In this document: piece after piece, positions 47,006-56,074 of the stretch
How positions within the stretch are numbered: position 1 is the stretch's first letter
Layout of the letters: each line of letters starts with the position of its first letter
Source of the DNA: Paractinoplanes toevensis
GTDB lineage: Bacteria > Actinomycetota > Actinomycetes > Mycobacteriales > Micromonosporaceae
NCBI RefSeq assembly: GCF_018332695.1
Contig: NZ_BOQN01000067.1
Location: 62,001 to 126,000 of the forward strand
DNA: 64,000 nucleotides
Reading direction: 5' to 3'
Notes under the pieces: model-generated
Seen by the model: only the letters and a program-made list of their open reading frames with translations
Databases searched by the model: none
What the model was told of the DNA's origin: nothing
Translations under genes and position numbers: made by a program

Positions 47006-47358
47006 TCCTCGTCGACGAGCCGCTCTGGCCGGCCCGCGGCCGGTTGTGGTCGCACCTGGTCAGCGACCTGTCCTACGCGGAGTTACACGCGTTCGCCGAG
47101 ATCCTGGGGGCGCCGCGGCGGGCCTTCGACCGGGACCACTACGACATCCCGGAGCAGCGGTTCCGCAGCGCGATCTGGCTCGGCGCGACCCTGCTGCCCT
47201 CCCGCGAGCTGGCCTTCCGGCTGCGGGCGGCGGGCCTGCGCCGCCCGAAACACCTCAGCCCGCGAGTTCCCGCTCAAGGTTCCGTCGCGCCCGCTCTTCC
47301 CACCTCTCGCGCAGCGGCTCGAGACGGTAGATCGTCGGAAGCTCCAGCAGTGCCTTGA
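47002..47358 (+). CDS. DUF4031 protein
   Basis: 118 aa from TTG 47002, overlapping the glpD stop (TTGA). The N-terminal 80 residues, with MILVDEPLWPARGRLWSHLVSDLSYAELHAFAE and FDRDHYDIPEQRF, are the DUF4031 domain. The last 35 residues are Pro/Ser-rich and overlap the coding region of the convergent HD gene. Function unknown. It is the 3' neighbour of glpD and probably translated by coupling. Confidence 0.8.
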   Translation: MILVDEPLWPARGRLWSHLVSDLSYAELHAFAEILGAPRRAFDRDHYDIPEQRFRSAIWLGATLLPSRELAFRLRAAGLRRPKHLSPRVPAQGSVAPALPTSRAAARDGRSSEAPAVP

Positions 47359-47896
47359 GCACCTGCGCCCGGCCGTCCTTGAACGCGGCGTCCGGCACGT
47401 GTGCGTACTCCCGGCGGATGGCCGCGGTGTACGCCGCGTACGCCTCGTCGTCGCCGGCCAGGATGGCCAGATCGGCGTCGCAGAGCAGTTCGCCGTCCGG
47501 GTCGTCCGCGCCGGTGGCGTGCCCGGCGGTCAGCCCGACCAGCCGGGCCACCTCGTCGGCCACCTGAGCCGGCACCCCCAGGGTGGCCAGCAGGCCGGCC
47601 GCGAACTCGGCGCTGTCCCGCTCGTTGGCGTCGCCGAGCGCCCGCGGGTCGTAGACCGCGTCGTGCATCCACGCGGCCAGCCGCACCCGTTCCGGATGCG
47701 GAGCCAGACCGGCAAAATCTTCAACCACTTCGAGTACGGCGGACAGGTGCGCCACGGTGTGGTAGTGCCGCTGCGGCTCCGACCAGCGGGAGAGCAGATA
47801 TTCGCCGGCGGCGTCCAGATCGGCGGCGTCCGCGGTAGCACCGGCCGAACGGGCGGCCGCGCGGAACTCGTCCACGAGAGATGTCACGAGTCCCAT
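47255..47896 (-). CDS. HD-superfamily metal-dependent phosphohydrolase (COG4339-type)
   Basis: 213 aa from ATG 47896 (GTG 47887 is an alternative). Motifs: RHYHTVAHLSAV, HPERVRLAAWMHDAVYDP (the HD pair), and ERDSAEFAAGLL, as in predicted HD-family hydrolases. Substrate unknown; some relatives act on nucleotides. The 3' end overlaps the convergent DUF4031 frame by 104 bp. Confidence 0.85.
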   Translation of the reverse strand: MGLVTSLVDEFRAAARSAGATADAADLDAAGEYLLSRWSEPQRHYHTVAHLSAVLEVVEDFAGLAPHPERVRLAAWMHDAVYDPRALGDANERDSAEFAAGLLATLGVPAQVADEVARLVGLTAGHATGADDPDGELLCDADLAILAGDDEAYAAYTAAIRREYAHVPDAAFKDGRAQVLKALLELPTIYRLEPLRERWEERARRNLERELAG

Positions 47897-47926
47897 CCTG
47901 ACACGCTCGTAAGTAGGGTCTGGACC

Positions 47927-49093
47927 ATGACGTCCGCAGTGGCCCGGCTTGCCGCCCGGTCCCGCACCGGGCTGGCCGCCGGCCTGCACCGGGTGCGCGG
48001 CGGCCTGATGCTGGCCGTGCAGGCCGGTGTCGCCGCCGCGCTGGCCTGGTTCGTCGCGCACGACGTGATCGGCCGCCCGATGCCGTTCTTCGCCCCGATC
48101 GCCGCCGTGATCACGCTGGCCTCCTCGGTCGGCCAGCGTGCCCGCCGCACTGCCGAGCTGGTGCTCGGCGTCGCGATCGGCATCGGCATCGGCGACGCGC
48201 TGATCCTGCTGATCGGCACCGGGCCGTGGCAGATCGGCCTGGTCGTGCTGCTCGCCATCCTGGTCGCCACCGCGGTCGGCGGCGGCACCCCGCTGGTCGT
48301 GCAGTCCGCCTCCTCGGCCGTCCTGGTCGCCACCCTGACCAGCAACACCGGCCTGCCCTGGACCCGCTTCTTCGACGCGCTGGTCGGCGGGGGCGTGGGC
48401 CTGGTGGTGATGACCGTGCTGTTGCCGCTGAACCCGCTCAACGTCGTGAAACGGGCCGCCGACCCGGCGCTGCGGGCACTCGCCGAGGGCCTGCACGAGG
48501 TCGCCGCGGGCCTGGCCGACCGCGATCCCGAGCAGATCCAGCTGGCGCTGGCCCGGCTGCGCGCCGCCGAGACCGCCTTCGCGGCGTTCGCCACGGCCGG
48601 CACCGCGGCCAGTGAGAACGTGGCGTTCGCGCCGGCCCGGTGGCGAACCCGGGGCGCCCTGGCCCAGTACGTCGACGGCGCCAAGGAGGTCACCTACGCG
48701 CTGCGGAACGTCCGGGTGCTGATCCGGCGGGTGGGCACCGCGCTCGGCGACGAGGAGAAGCTGCCCGAGGTGCTGGCGACCGCGGTGGGCCTGCTCGGCG
48801 ACGCCGTCGATCTGCTGCGGGCGGAGTGGGCCAAGGGCGCCGAGCCGATCGCGGCGCGGGAACGTGCTCTGCGCGCGGTCACCGAGGCCGCCAAGGCGTA
48901 CGACGAAGGGGTGGGTTTTTCCGGCGGTGTGGTGGTGGCCCAGATCCGCAGCACCGCCACCGACCTGCTGCGGGCCGCCGGTGTCGACTTCGCCGAGGCG
49001 CCGCGTCTGGTCCGCCGTGCGGCCGGTTGGCACAACCGCCCGCGCGCGAACCGGCGTCCCGGCCGCCGTCCGCCCGCCCCGGGGCACGCCTGA
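47927..49093 (+). CDS. FUSC-family membrane protein (aromatic-acid exporter-like)
   Basis: 388 aa from ATG 47927. Six TM segments in the N-terminal half, with PFFAPIAAVITLASSVGQRARRTAELVLG as the FUSC motif. The C-terminal half is a helical cytoplasmic domain (LADRDPEQIQLALARLRAAET). Family members export aromatic acids or are of unknown substrate. It is divergent from the HD gene by 30 bp. Confidence 0.82.
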   Translation: MTSAVARLAARSRTGLAAGLHRVRGGLMLAVQAGVAAALAWFVAHDVIGRPMPFFAPIAAVITLASSVGQRARRTAELVLGVAIGIGIGDALILLIGTGPWQIGLVVLLAILVATAVGGGTPLVVQSASSAVLVATLTSNTGLPWTRFFDALVGGGVGLVVMTVLLPLNPLNVVKRAADPALRALAEGLHEVAAGLADRDPEQIQLALARLRAAETAFAAFATAGTAASENVAFAPARWRTRGALAQYVDGAKEVTYALRNVRVLIRRVGTALGDEEKLPEVLATAVGLLGDAVDLLRAEWAKGAEPIAARERALRAVTEAAKAYDEGVGFSGGVVVAQIRSTATDLLRAAGVDFAEAPRLVRRAAGWHNRPRANRRPGRRPPAPGHA

Positions 49094-49122
49094 ACCCGCT
49101 CGGGGTGACTACGCTGGCTGTC

Positions 49123-50643
49123 ATGGCCGACGTTTCGCCGGGCGGGCCGCCGCCCGACCCCTACGCCGTGGCATACGCGTCACCGCCCACGCCCGACGTA
49201 ACGCCGGCCGGAGCCGGTCTGCCGGCCGCCGCCGGTCGCAAGACCGGTTGGCGGCGCTGGCTGCCGATGGCCATCGTGATCAGCGGCCTCGGGCTGGCCG
49301 CCATCGCGATGCTGCTGTTCCTCGGCGTCGACATCGGCATCGTCGGCCTCACCGTCGGCCTGATCGCCGCGATGCTGCCGGTGCCGCTGCTGGTGGCCAG
49401 CTTCATGTGGCTCGACCGCTACGAGCCCGAGCCGGTGCGCTTCCTGGCGTTCTGCTTCGTGTGGGGAGCCGCGGTCGCCACCGGTGTCGCGCTGGTGGTC
49501 AACACCGCCGCCTCGGTCTGGTTCGACCGCTGGGGGCTGCCGGACGCCCTGGTCGCGGTGCTGGTGGCGCCGTTCATCGAGGAGTCGATGAAGGCCGCGG
49601 GCCCGATCCTGCTGAGCTGGCGGCGGCGCAGCGAGTGGTCCGGCATCACCGACGGCATCGTCTACTGCGGCATGTCGGCGATCGGCTTCGCCATGGTGGA
49701 GAACATCCTCTACCTCGGCAAACACGGCTACGCCACCGGCGTCGAGGAGTACGGCCCGGCCACCGGCCTGCAAAATCTCTTCCTGATCTTCATCGTGCGC
49801 ATCCTGTTCACCGGCTTCGCGCACCCGCTCTTCACCTCGATGACCGGCATCGGCCTGGGCATCGCCACCCGCTCCGGCGACCGCCGGGTCCGCTGGCTCG
49901 CGCCGGTCGCCGGGCTGCTGCTGGCGATGATCCTGCACGGCACGTTCAACCTGCTGCCGACGCTCTCGGTGAGCTTCTCCCAACCCCTGATCATGCTGTA
50001 CGGCTACCTGGGCTTCATGGTGCCGTTCTTCTTCGCCGTGGTCGGTTTCGCGATCGCGCTGCGCTCCTGGGAGGGCCGGCTGACCGAGCGGGTCCTGCCG
50101 CTCTATGTGCGCAGTGGCTGGTTCTCGCCGCCCGAGGTGGCGGCGCTGGGCAGCCTGGGCCGGCGGCACTCGGCCCGGCAGTGGGCCAAGCGGGTGGCCG
50201 GCCCGGCCGGGGCCAAGGCGATGCGCGACTTCCAGTTCGCCGCGACCCAGCTGGCCCTGCTCCGCGACGGCATGCAGCGCGGCCTGCACGCGCGGCCGCT
50301 GGAGCAGCAGGTCGACCTGACCGAGGAGCACCGTCTGCTGGTCGACCTGCAGGGTTACCGCACGGCGTTCAACGGGAAGGACCCGACGGCTCCGCAGGCC
50401 TTCTGGGACGGCGTCAACTACCAGCTGCTGTTCCCGGACGGCGTGGCCCGGACGGTCGCGGCACCGGAGAGCCCGGTGGTGCCGGTCCCGATCCGGCTGG
50501 CCCCGGCCTACCACCCGTACGGCGGCGGTTATCCCCAGCCGTTCTCGGCGCCGCCGGCCTACCCGCCGGGTTACGGCACGTGGGGGAACGGGCCTTCGGC
50601 CTACGGGGGCGGATATCCCGCTCCGCCGCCCCGCCAGAACTGA
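49123..50643 (+). CDS. PrsW-family intramembrane metalloprotease
   Basis: 506 aa from ATG 49123. About nine TM segments with the PrsW catalytic set: EES at 153-155 in FIEESMK, MVENILYL at 191-198, AHPLFT at 233-238 and LHGTFN at 271-276. PrsW proteins perform site-1 cleavage of anti-sigma factors. The C-terminal 230 residues form a cytoplasmic helical region ending in a Pro/Tyr/Gly-rich tail, longer than in Bacillus PrsW. No anti-sigma factor gene is adjacent. Confidence 0.88.
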   Translation: MADVSPGGPPPDPYAVAYASPPTPDVTPAGAGLPAAAGRKTGWRRWLPMAIVISGLGLAAIAMLLFLGVDIGIVGLTVGLIAAMLPVPLLVASFMWLDRYEPEPVRFLAFCFVWGAAVATGVALVVNTAASVWFDRWGLPDALVAVLVAPFIEESMKAAGPILLSWRRRSEWSGITDGIVYCGMSAIGFAMVENILYLGKHGYATGVEEYGPATGLQNLFLIFIVRILFTGFAHPLFTSMTGIGLGIATRSGDRRVRWLAPVAGLLLAMILHGTFNLLPTLSVSFSQPLIMLYGYLGFMVPFFFAVVGFAIALRSWEGRLTERVLPLYVRSGWFSPPEVAALGSLGRRHSARQWAKRVAGPAGAKAMRDFQFAATQLALLRDGMQRGLHARPLEQQVDLTEEHRLLVDLQGYRTAFNGKDPTAPQAFWDGVNYQLLFPDGVARTVAAPESPVVPVPIRLAPAYHPYGGGYPQPFSAPPAYPPGYGTWGNGPSAYGGGYPAPPPRQN

Positions 50644-50655
50644 TCCGGGGCGGTC

Positions 50656-50994
50656 TCAGAGGTAGAGGCCGGTGCCGTCCGGCTCGACCCGGCTCGCGGC
50701 CACCGCGTGTACGTCCCGCTCGCGCAGCAGGACGTATTCGCGGCCGTGCAGTTCCACCTCGGAACGCTCCTCCGGGTCGAACAGGACCCGGTCGCCGACC
50801 ACTATCGACCGCACGTTGGGGCCGATGCCCACCGCGGTCGCCCAGGACAGCCGCCGGCCGACGGACGCGGTCGCCGGGATGACGATGCCGGACACGGATC
50901 GCCTCTCGCCCTCGGCGCCGTCCTGGCGAACCAGCACGCGATCATGCAACATCCGGATCGGCAGTCCGGCCTCGGTACGGGTGTCCGTGCTCAC
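50656..50994 (-). CDS. GroES-like (chaperonin-10) protein, solitary
   Basis: 112 aa from GTG 50994. PIRMLHDRVLVRQ opens the cpn10 fold. SGIVIPATASVG aligns with the GroES mobile-loop region, and VGDRVLFDPEERSEVELHGREYVLLRERDVHAV is the typical C-terminal body (GDRVL...EYLILRE). It is not beside a groEL gene. The mobile loop is atypical, so it may be a specialised partner or a divergent paralogue. Confidence 0.82.
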   Translation of the reverse strand: MSTDTRTEAGLPIRMLHDRVLVRQDGAEGERRSVSGIVIPATASVGRRLSWATAVGIGPNVRSIVVGDRVLFDPEERSEVELHGREYVLLRERDVHAVAASRVEPDGTGLYL

Positions 50995-51144
50995 GATTGC
51001 AGACGGTACGCCGGTGATCCGAGACCCTTGCGCGCCGGTCCGGATGGTTTTGCCCGTGGTGCCGGAGGGGTCTGAGGGGCACTCGACCATTACGGTGGTT
51101 ACCGCGTGCCGCGATGGTGCCGTTACCGCGAGGGGGTTGGCCGG

Positions 51145-52419
51145 TTGAGCCGCTTGCAGCGTGTCCGGGACAACTTGCGCAAGGCCTACGACTCGGGTCG
51201 GGAGTCGGTGCGCTCGGCCAGGACCGACGAGGTGGCAGCGGAGGGACCAAGCATCGACGACGACTACGAGCCGCCGCCGCGCGAGCCCGAGCTGGTGCAC
51301 GATTCGACGAACAGCCGGGACGACGCGGAGGTGCCGCATTCGCTGCGCCTGGCCGCCGCCTGGAGCTGGCGGCTGATCGTGGTGGGGGTGGTCGGCTGGG
51401 CGCTGCTGCACTTCGTCGCGATCGTCAGCATCGTGGTGGTCCCGCTGGCCATCGCCCTGCTGCTGTCGGCGTTGCTGGCCCCGGCGGTGGGCTGGCTGCT
51501 GCGGTTGCGGCTGCCCCGATCGCTGGCCACGTTCCTGGTGCTGATCTGCGGCATCGGTGCGGTGGCCGGCACCCTGACGCTGGTGATCAGCCAGTTCGTG
51601 GACGGTGTGGGCGAGCTGACGCAGAAAGCCAGCGATGGTGTGCGGCAGATCCAGAACTGGGCCCGCACGGGTCCGCTGCACCTCTCCGACGACCAGGTCA
51701 ACAAGGCGATCGATCAGGGTCAGCAGTGGGTCAACGAGCACACCTCGCAGCTGACCTCGACGGGCATCGCCACCGCGGCGACCCTGTTCGAAGTGGTCGC
51801 CGGGATGCTGCTGGTGCTGTTCTCGACCTTCTTCTTCCTGCGCGACGGCCGGAAGATCTGGCGCTTCATCGTGCGGCTGTTCCCGCTGAACGCGCGCTGG
51901 TCGCTGGCCGACGCGGGGGACGCGTCCTGGGTGACGCTGAGCGCCTACGTGCGGGCCACCGTGCTGGTGGCGTTCATCGACGCGCTCGGCGTCGGCATCG
52001 CCCTGGTGATCCTCAAGGTGCCGTTCCCGTTCCCGCTGGCCGCGCTGGTGTTCCTGGGAGCGTTCATCCCGATCGTCGGCGCGAGCGTGTCGGGTGCGGT
52101 GGCGGTGCTGGTCGCGCTGGTCGATCAGGGCTGGGTGATCTCGCTGGTGGTGCTCGGCGCGGTGATCCTGGTGCAGCAGGTGGAGGGCCACCTGCTCCAG
52201 CCACTGATCATGGGCCGCGCGGTGGCCATCCACCCGCTCGTGGTGATCATCGGAATCGCCTGCGGTGCCACCCTGGCCGGCATCATCGGAGCCCTGGTGG
52301 CGGTGCCGCTGATCGCGGTGCTCAACACCGGCATCCGGCGGCTGTCCCGAACCCGTCCCGAGGTGCCGCCGACCGCGGTCGTAGTAGGAGGCGGGACCCG
52401 AACGGATCCCGCCTCCTGA
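51145..52419 (+). CDS. AI-2E/PerM-family transporter
   Basis: 424 aa from TTG 51145 (GAGGGGG upstream; GTG 51106 is an alternative). About eight TM segments with the PerM pattern: an N-terminal TM pair, a helical extracytoplasmic loop (SDGVRQIQNWARTGPLHLSDD), then FSTFFFLRDG, LGAFIPIVGASVSGAVAVLV and VQQVEGHLLQPLIMGRAV. Substrate not known for actinobacterial members; sodium-proton or signal export roles are reported for some. Its last codons form a terminator stem. Confidence 0.88.
   Translation: MSRLQRVRDNLRKAYDSGRESVRSARTDEVAAEGPSIDDDYEPPPREPELVHDSTNSRDDAEVPHSLRLAAAWSWRLIVVGVVGWALLHFVAIVSIVVVPLAIALLLSALLAPAVGWLLRLRLPRSLATFLVLICGIGAVAGTLTLVISQFVDGVGELTQKASDGVRQIQNWARTGPLHLSDDQVNKAIDQGQQWVNEHTSQLTSTGIATAATLFEVVAGMLLVLFSTFFFLRDGRKIWRFIVRLFPLNARWSLADAGDASWVTLSAYVRATVLVAFIDALGVGIALVILKVPFPFPLAALVFLGAFIPIVGASVSGAVAVLVALVDQGWVISLVVLGAVILVQQVEGHLLQPLIMGRAVAIHPLVVIIGIACGATLAGIIGALVAVPLIAVLNTGIRRLSRTRPEVPPTAVVVGGGTRTDPAS
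52386..52417. terminator. inverted repeat over the 3' end of the AI-2E gene
   Basis: AGGAGGCGGGA and TCCCGCCTCCT, perfect 11-bp arms with a 10-bp loop, end exactly before the TGA stop. This is a candidate bidirectional terminator for the convergent AI-2E and DUF1416 genes. Confidence 0.6.
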
Positions 52420-52437
52420 ACTGCAACAGAGCGTGGG

Positions 52438-52767
52438 TCAGGCGGCGGCCACGCTGAGCGCGACCTCGTTGACGCCACGGGTGACGTCGACCGTCAGCTC
52501 ACCGTTGCCGGCCCGGCTCAGCGCCCGCAGGGTCCACGAACCCGGCGCGGCGAAGAAGCGGAACACGCCCTCGGGCGAGGTGACGACCTCGGCGGTGAAC
52601 TCGCCGGACGAGTCGAGCAGGCGCACGTACGCGCCCCCGACCGCCTCGCCGTCGGCGGTGTTCACGAAGCCGGTGATGACGGTTTCCTTCTCCAGGTCGA
52701 CGCTCGCGGGGAGGGGCGCCGACTGGTCGGGGGCGGCGCAACCGGCCGCGATGTTCGGAGACGTCAT
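52438..52767 (-). CDS. DUF1416 protein, sulfurtransferase operon partner
   Basis: 109 aa from ATG 52767. CAAPDQSAPLPASVDLEKETVITGFV followed by a beta-rich domain with GGAYVRLLDSSGEFTAEVVTSPEG is the actinobacterial DUF1416 signature (transthyretin-like fold suggested). It starts two bases after the sulfurtransferase stop. It is always found with such enzymes in actinobacteria, so a supporting role in sulfur transfer is inferred. Confidence 0.9.
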   Translation of the reverse strand: MTSPNIAAGCAAPDQSAPLPASVDLEKETVITGFVNTADGEAVGGAYVRLLDSSGEFTAEVVTSPEGVFRFFAAPGSWTLRALSRAGNGELTVDVTRGVNEVALSVAAA

Positions 52768-52769
52768 GG

Positions 52770-53618
52770 TCACGCCTTTCCGGGCTCGTCGCCGAGCGCG
52801 ATCGGCACGCCGATGAGCGAGCCGTACTCGGTCCACGAACCGTCGTAGTTCTTCACGTTCTGCTGGCCGAGCAGCTCCTTGAGCACGAACCAGGTGTGCG
52901 AGGAGCGCTCGCCGATCCGGCAGTACGCGATGGTGTCCTTGCTGCCGTCCAGGCCGGCCTCGCCGTAGATCTTGCCGAGCTCGTCGTCCGACTTGAACGT
53001 GCCGTCCTCGTTGGCCGCCTTGCTCCACGGCACGCTGATCGCCGTGGGGATGTGGCCGGCCCGCTGCGACTGCTCCTGCGGCAGGTGCGCCGGGGCGAGC
53101 AGGCGACCCGCGAACTCGTCGGGGCTGCGCACGTCGACCAGGTTCTTCACGCCGATGGCCTGCACGACCTCGTCGCGGAAGGCGCGGATCGACAGGTCGG
53201 GCGCGGAGGCCGTGTAGCTGGTCTTGGCCCGGCTCGGCACGTCCTTCGAGTACGGACGGGCGTCGAGCTCCCACTTCTTGCGGCCGCCGTCGAGCAGCAC
53301 GACGTCGCGGTGGCCGTAGAGCTTGAAGTACCAGTACGCGTACGCGGCGAACCAGTTGTTGTTGCCGCCGTAGAGCACGACCTTGTCGTCGTTGCCGATG
53401 CCGCGCTCACTCAGGAGCGCGGAGAACTGCTCCTGGTTGACGAAGTCCCGCCGGACCGGGTCCTGCAGGTCCTGCTTCCAGTCGATCTTGACGGCGCCCG
53501 GGATGTGGCCGCCGTCGTAGGCGGTGGTGTCCTCGTCGACCTCGACGAAGACGACGCCCGGAGCGTCGAGGTTCTTCTCGGCCCAGTCGGCCGAAACGAG
53601 TGCGGTGTCGCGACTCAT
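52770..53618 (-). CDS. thiosulfate/3-mercaptopyruvate sulfurtransferase (rhodanese)
   Basis: 282 aa from ATG 53618 (GGGAG upstream). Two rhodanese domains; the first begins LVSADWAEKNL, with DGGHIPGAVKIDW, and the second has the catalytic Cys233 in AYCRIGERSSHTW. GGNNNWFAAYAYWYFKLYGH marks the CysA/SseA type. Transfers sulfur from thiosulfate or mercaptopyruvate to a thiol acceptor in the cytoplasm. A Cys-rich leader peptide upstream suggests cysteine-responsive attenuation. Confidence 0.93.
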   Translation of the reverse strand: MSRDTALVSADWAEKNLDAPGVVFVEVDEDTTAYDGGHIPGAVKIDWKQDLQDPVRRDFVNQEQFSALLSERGIGNDDKVVLYGGNNNWFAAYAYWYFKLYGHRDVVLLDGGRKKWELDARPYSKDVPSRAKTSYTASAPDLSIRAFRDEVVQAIGVKNLVDVRSPDEFAGRLLAPAHLPQEQSQRAGHIPTAISVPWSKAANEDGTFKSDDELGKIYGEAGLDGSKDTIAYCRIGERSSHTWFVLKELLGQQNVKNYDGSWTEYGSLIGVPIALGDEPGKA

Positions 53619-53728
53619 CGGTTCACTCCCTTGGTGAGGTGAGAGATGGGGGAGAGTCAGCGCACAGGGATTTGGTCGCACCCCGCGCGGGACCCATTAC
53701 TGGTTGGGATCTCGGGCTGTGCGACGGC

Positions 53729-53781
53729 GCCACTGCCGGCCGTTCAGGAGATTCGAGCTAGAAAATGCTCAGCACAGTGGC
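53729..53781 (-). promoter_or_regulatory. stem between leader peptide and sulfurtransferase (possible attenuator)
   Basis: GCCACTG (53729) and CAGTGGC (53775) are perfect 7-bp arms in the transcript just downstream of the leader stop. The position suits an attenuation structure sensed by translation of the leader. Confidence 0.4.
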
Positions 53782-53785
53782 CCCG

Positions 53786-53863
53786 TCAGATGACAGGGCG
53801 ACACAGGCACGCGGCCACGCGACACAGGTCGATCGCGCGCCTTTTCGTGAGCAAGAGGCTCAT
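53786..53863 (-). CDS. Cys-rich leader peptide upstream of the sulfurtransferase operon
   Basis: 25 aa from ATG 53863: MSLLLTKRRAIDLCRVAACL followed by CRPVI. Basic centre and three Cys in the last 12 residues match the actinobacterial leader family (TKRRHIDLCRVAxxLC) found upstream of sulfur genes. In mycobacteria such uORFs couple cysteine charging to downstream expression. It is too short to be detected by usual gene finding. Confidence rests on the motif match and its exact place. Confidence 0.7.
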   Translation of the reverse strand: MSLLLTKRRAIDLCRVAACLCRPVI

Positions 53864-53933
53864 AGAAATGGACCCTACCAGCGGTTCCAGACCGCGGAAC
53901 AGCCTCGACCACCATCCGGGATCGAGTCGGGGG

Positions 53934-54728
53934 TCACAGGCCACTCGAGTTGAGCGGAACGTCGGTCGCGCCGGCCGTGACCCGCAGGCCCTCATCGGTC
54001 GCTTCGACGTTCTGAACGGTGAGTTTGAGCGGCAGCGCCGGAACTCGAAGATCAAAGGCCAACTTATTGACGTACGAGTTGACGAGGCCCTTGACGATCG
54101 GGTTGTCCGGCAGACCCTCGGCCGACACATTGCTGAAACGCACCTGAACCACGTTCCCGTTCTTGACGGTCAGCTGCGCGGTGCCGGTGACGTTGACCGT
54201 CTGGCCGAGCACCTGAACCGGCGCCGAGCCGGTCAGCTTGCCGTCCTTGGCGGCCAGCTTCACACCCGGCTGCCCGACCAGCTCGACGAGTTGCGCGTAG
54301 TCGACCAGGCCGACGCCGGTGACCGTGCCCGCCACGATGTCGCCGGTGCCGGAGCGGATCGTCTCCAGCGGCGCGACCACGTCCTTCGCCCGTACGTCCA
54401 GAAGCTTCATCTTGATCGTGCGGTTGTTCCCGGCCGGGCCGGCGAAGTTGGCCAGCTCGATCTTGATTTCGTCGTACCGGCCCCGGGCCACCTGGGTGAT
54501 GAACGGGAAGCCCTCGATCGTGACGGCCGGTTTCTCACTGGTCGCCTTCTGATTGGTGACCTGCTCGGCCACCTTGTCGCTGATCATCCGCTCGGCGTAG
54601 GAGCGCCCCACCCGGTCGGCCACGAAGGCCGCGCCCAGCACGAGTAGCAACAGCACGATGAACGTGATCAACAGGCGTCGTCCCCACCGTCGCCGCGGCC
54701 GGACCTGCTCGCCGTATACCTCGCCCAC
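53934..54728 (-). CDS. DUF2993 secreted or membrane-anchored protein
   Basis: 264 aa from GTG 54728 (GGGAGG upstream). A basic start and one TM (about 19-40, RLLITFIVLLLLVLGAAFVA) precede an extracytoplasmic DUF2993 domain: SEKPAVTIEGFPFITQVARGRYDEIKIEL is the diagnostic block, followed by a beta-rich region to the end. The DUF2993 fold resembles lipid-transfer proteins. Role in actinobacteria not established. Confidence 0.88.
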   Translation of the reverse strand: MGEVYGEQVRPRRRWGRRLLITFIVLLLLVLGAAFVADRVGRSYAERMISDKVAEQVTNQKATSEKPAVTIEGFPFITQVARGRYDEIKIELANFAGPAGNNRTIKMKLLDVRAKDVVAPLETIRSGTGDIVAGTVTGVGLVDYAQLVELVGQPGVKLAAKDGKLTGSAPVQVLGQTVNVTGTAQLTVKNGNVVQVRFSNVSAEGLPDNPIVKGLVNSYVNKLAFDLRVPALPLKLTVQNVEATDEGLRVTAGATDVPLNSSGL

Positions 54729-54792
54729 CGGGCCTCCCGACCATCGACTGTGGTGGACCGTACATGCCCGGTTCTACCGGCCGCCGAAACAG

Positions 54793-55794
54793 CTATTGGA
54801 GATACCAGTGTGCGATGGCGTAGGCGGCCGGGGCGGCCAGCGCGAACGCACCCAGCGGGCCCTGCATGTGCCGGGCCACCCAGAACGTCGGCGCGTCCCC
54901 GGCCAGCCGCCGGCCCGCCTCACCGAAGTTCACCGCCAGGTCGACCAGGTTGGCGATCACCGCGGCGATCAGGCCGGCCACCGCGCCCTTCGCCGGCGTG
55001 AACGGCAGCACCAGCACGCTGCCCAGCGCCGCCGACGCGAGCGTGCCCAGCATGGAGCCCAGCACCACGCCGGTCGCGCCGCGCGGCACCTGAGCGGCGA
55101 TCCGCGGCTTCGGGAAAACTGCGTCGGTGGCCCGGGCGACCAGCAACGCCACGCCCGCGCCCGCGGCGCAGACCACGATCGTCTGCGTGCCCAGCGACTG
55201 CCGGGTCATGATCACCGGGATCGCGTACGCCACCACACCGAGCACGATCCACAGCGTCGTCCGCCAGGAATCGGTGACCCGTTTACGGTCCTCGGCCCGG
55301 AACAACTGCCCGACCACCGCCGCCACGAAGCCGCCCAGCGCGATCAGGAACAGCGGGAACAGCCCCGGCGGCTCCCGGGTCACCGCGAAGTAGTCGGCCA
55401 CCAGCGCCACCACCGCGCAGACCGCGGCGGTCGCCCCCGCCGCCGGCGGATGCAACGCCATGATCCAGGCGAGCAGGTAGAGCAACTGCACACCGAAGAG
55501 GACGATCGCGTACGGCAGTCGGTAGTCGGGTGCGGAGGTCTGCGCACCCAGCGCGAGACCGAGGCCGAGCAGCCCGGCGAAGCCCGCGATGGCCAGCGAC
55601 AACTGCCGCCGGACCGGGACGACCTGGATCTCCTCGAACTCCTCCTCGTCCTCCGCGTCCGGATCGGTGGCGGGCGTGTCGGCGTCCGGCATCGCACCGT
55701 AAAAACCGGTTGGTGGTCGACCCGGGCCCGAACGCGCGATCTCGCGCGAGGCGTCGGGTTCCCAGGGATCTTCCTGCGGCACGGTGGGGAACAC
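54793..55794 (-). CDS. multi-pass membrane protein, actinobacterial, unknown function
   Basis: 333 aa from GTG 55794 (an internal ATG beginning MPDADTPA is an alternative). An acidic N-terminus (DAEDEEEFEE) precedes about nine TM segments. The C-terminal PFTPAKGAVAGLIAAVIANLVDLAVNF segment recalls the end of CdsA-like proteins, but the rest does not match, so I give no enzyme name. It shares the 5' region with the response regulator on the opposite strand. Confidence 0.65.
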   Translation of the reverse strand: MFPTVPQEDPWEPDASREIARSGPGRPPTGFYGAMPDADTPATDPDAEDEEEFEEIQVVPVRRQLSLAIAGFAGLLGLGLALGAQTSAPDYRLPYAIVLFGVQLLYLLAWIMALHPPAAGATAAVCAVVALVADYFAVTREPPGLFPLFLIALGGFVAAVVGQLFRAEDRKRVTDSWRTTLWIVLGVVAYAIPVIMTRQSLGTQTIVVCAAGAGVALLVARATDAVFPKPRIAAQVPRGATGVVLGSMLGTLASAALGSVLVLPFTPAKGAVAGLIAAVIANLVDLAVNFGEAGRRLAGDAPTFWVARHMQGPLGAFALAAPAAYAIAHWYLQ

Positions 55795-56074
55795 GCCTGC
55801 GATGGTGCCAGACCCGGGTGCGGTTCGGTCAGGCGCGCTGGGCGGTCCGCTCGGGTAAAAGGCTGGTTACGAATCGGCCGTTCGGCCACCTTACGAGCGT
55901 TTACTACATCACTTGCACACACGATGAGGGCGCTCAACCCGATGCATCGGTTAAGGTAACGCCAGCCCACCCGTCGGTGACGCCGGGGAAACAGTCCTCC
56001 GGGAGCGGTCCGTTCACATCGGCCGCAGACCGGGTCACCCGAGCGGCGATTGCGCCGCAAGGACGGAGGTGAGT

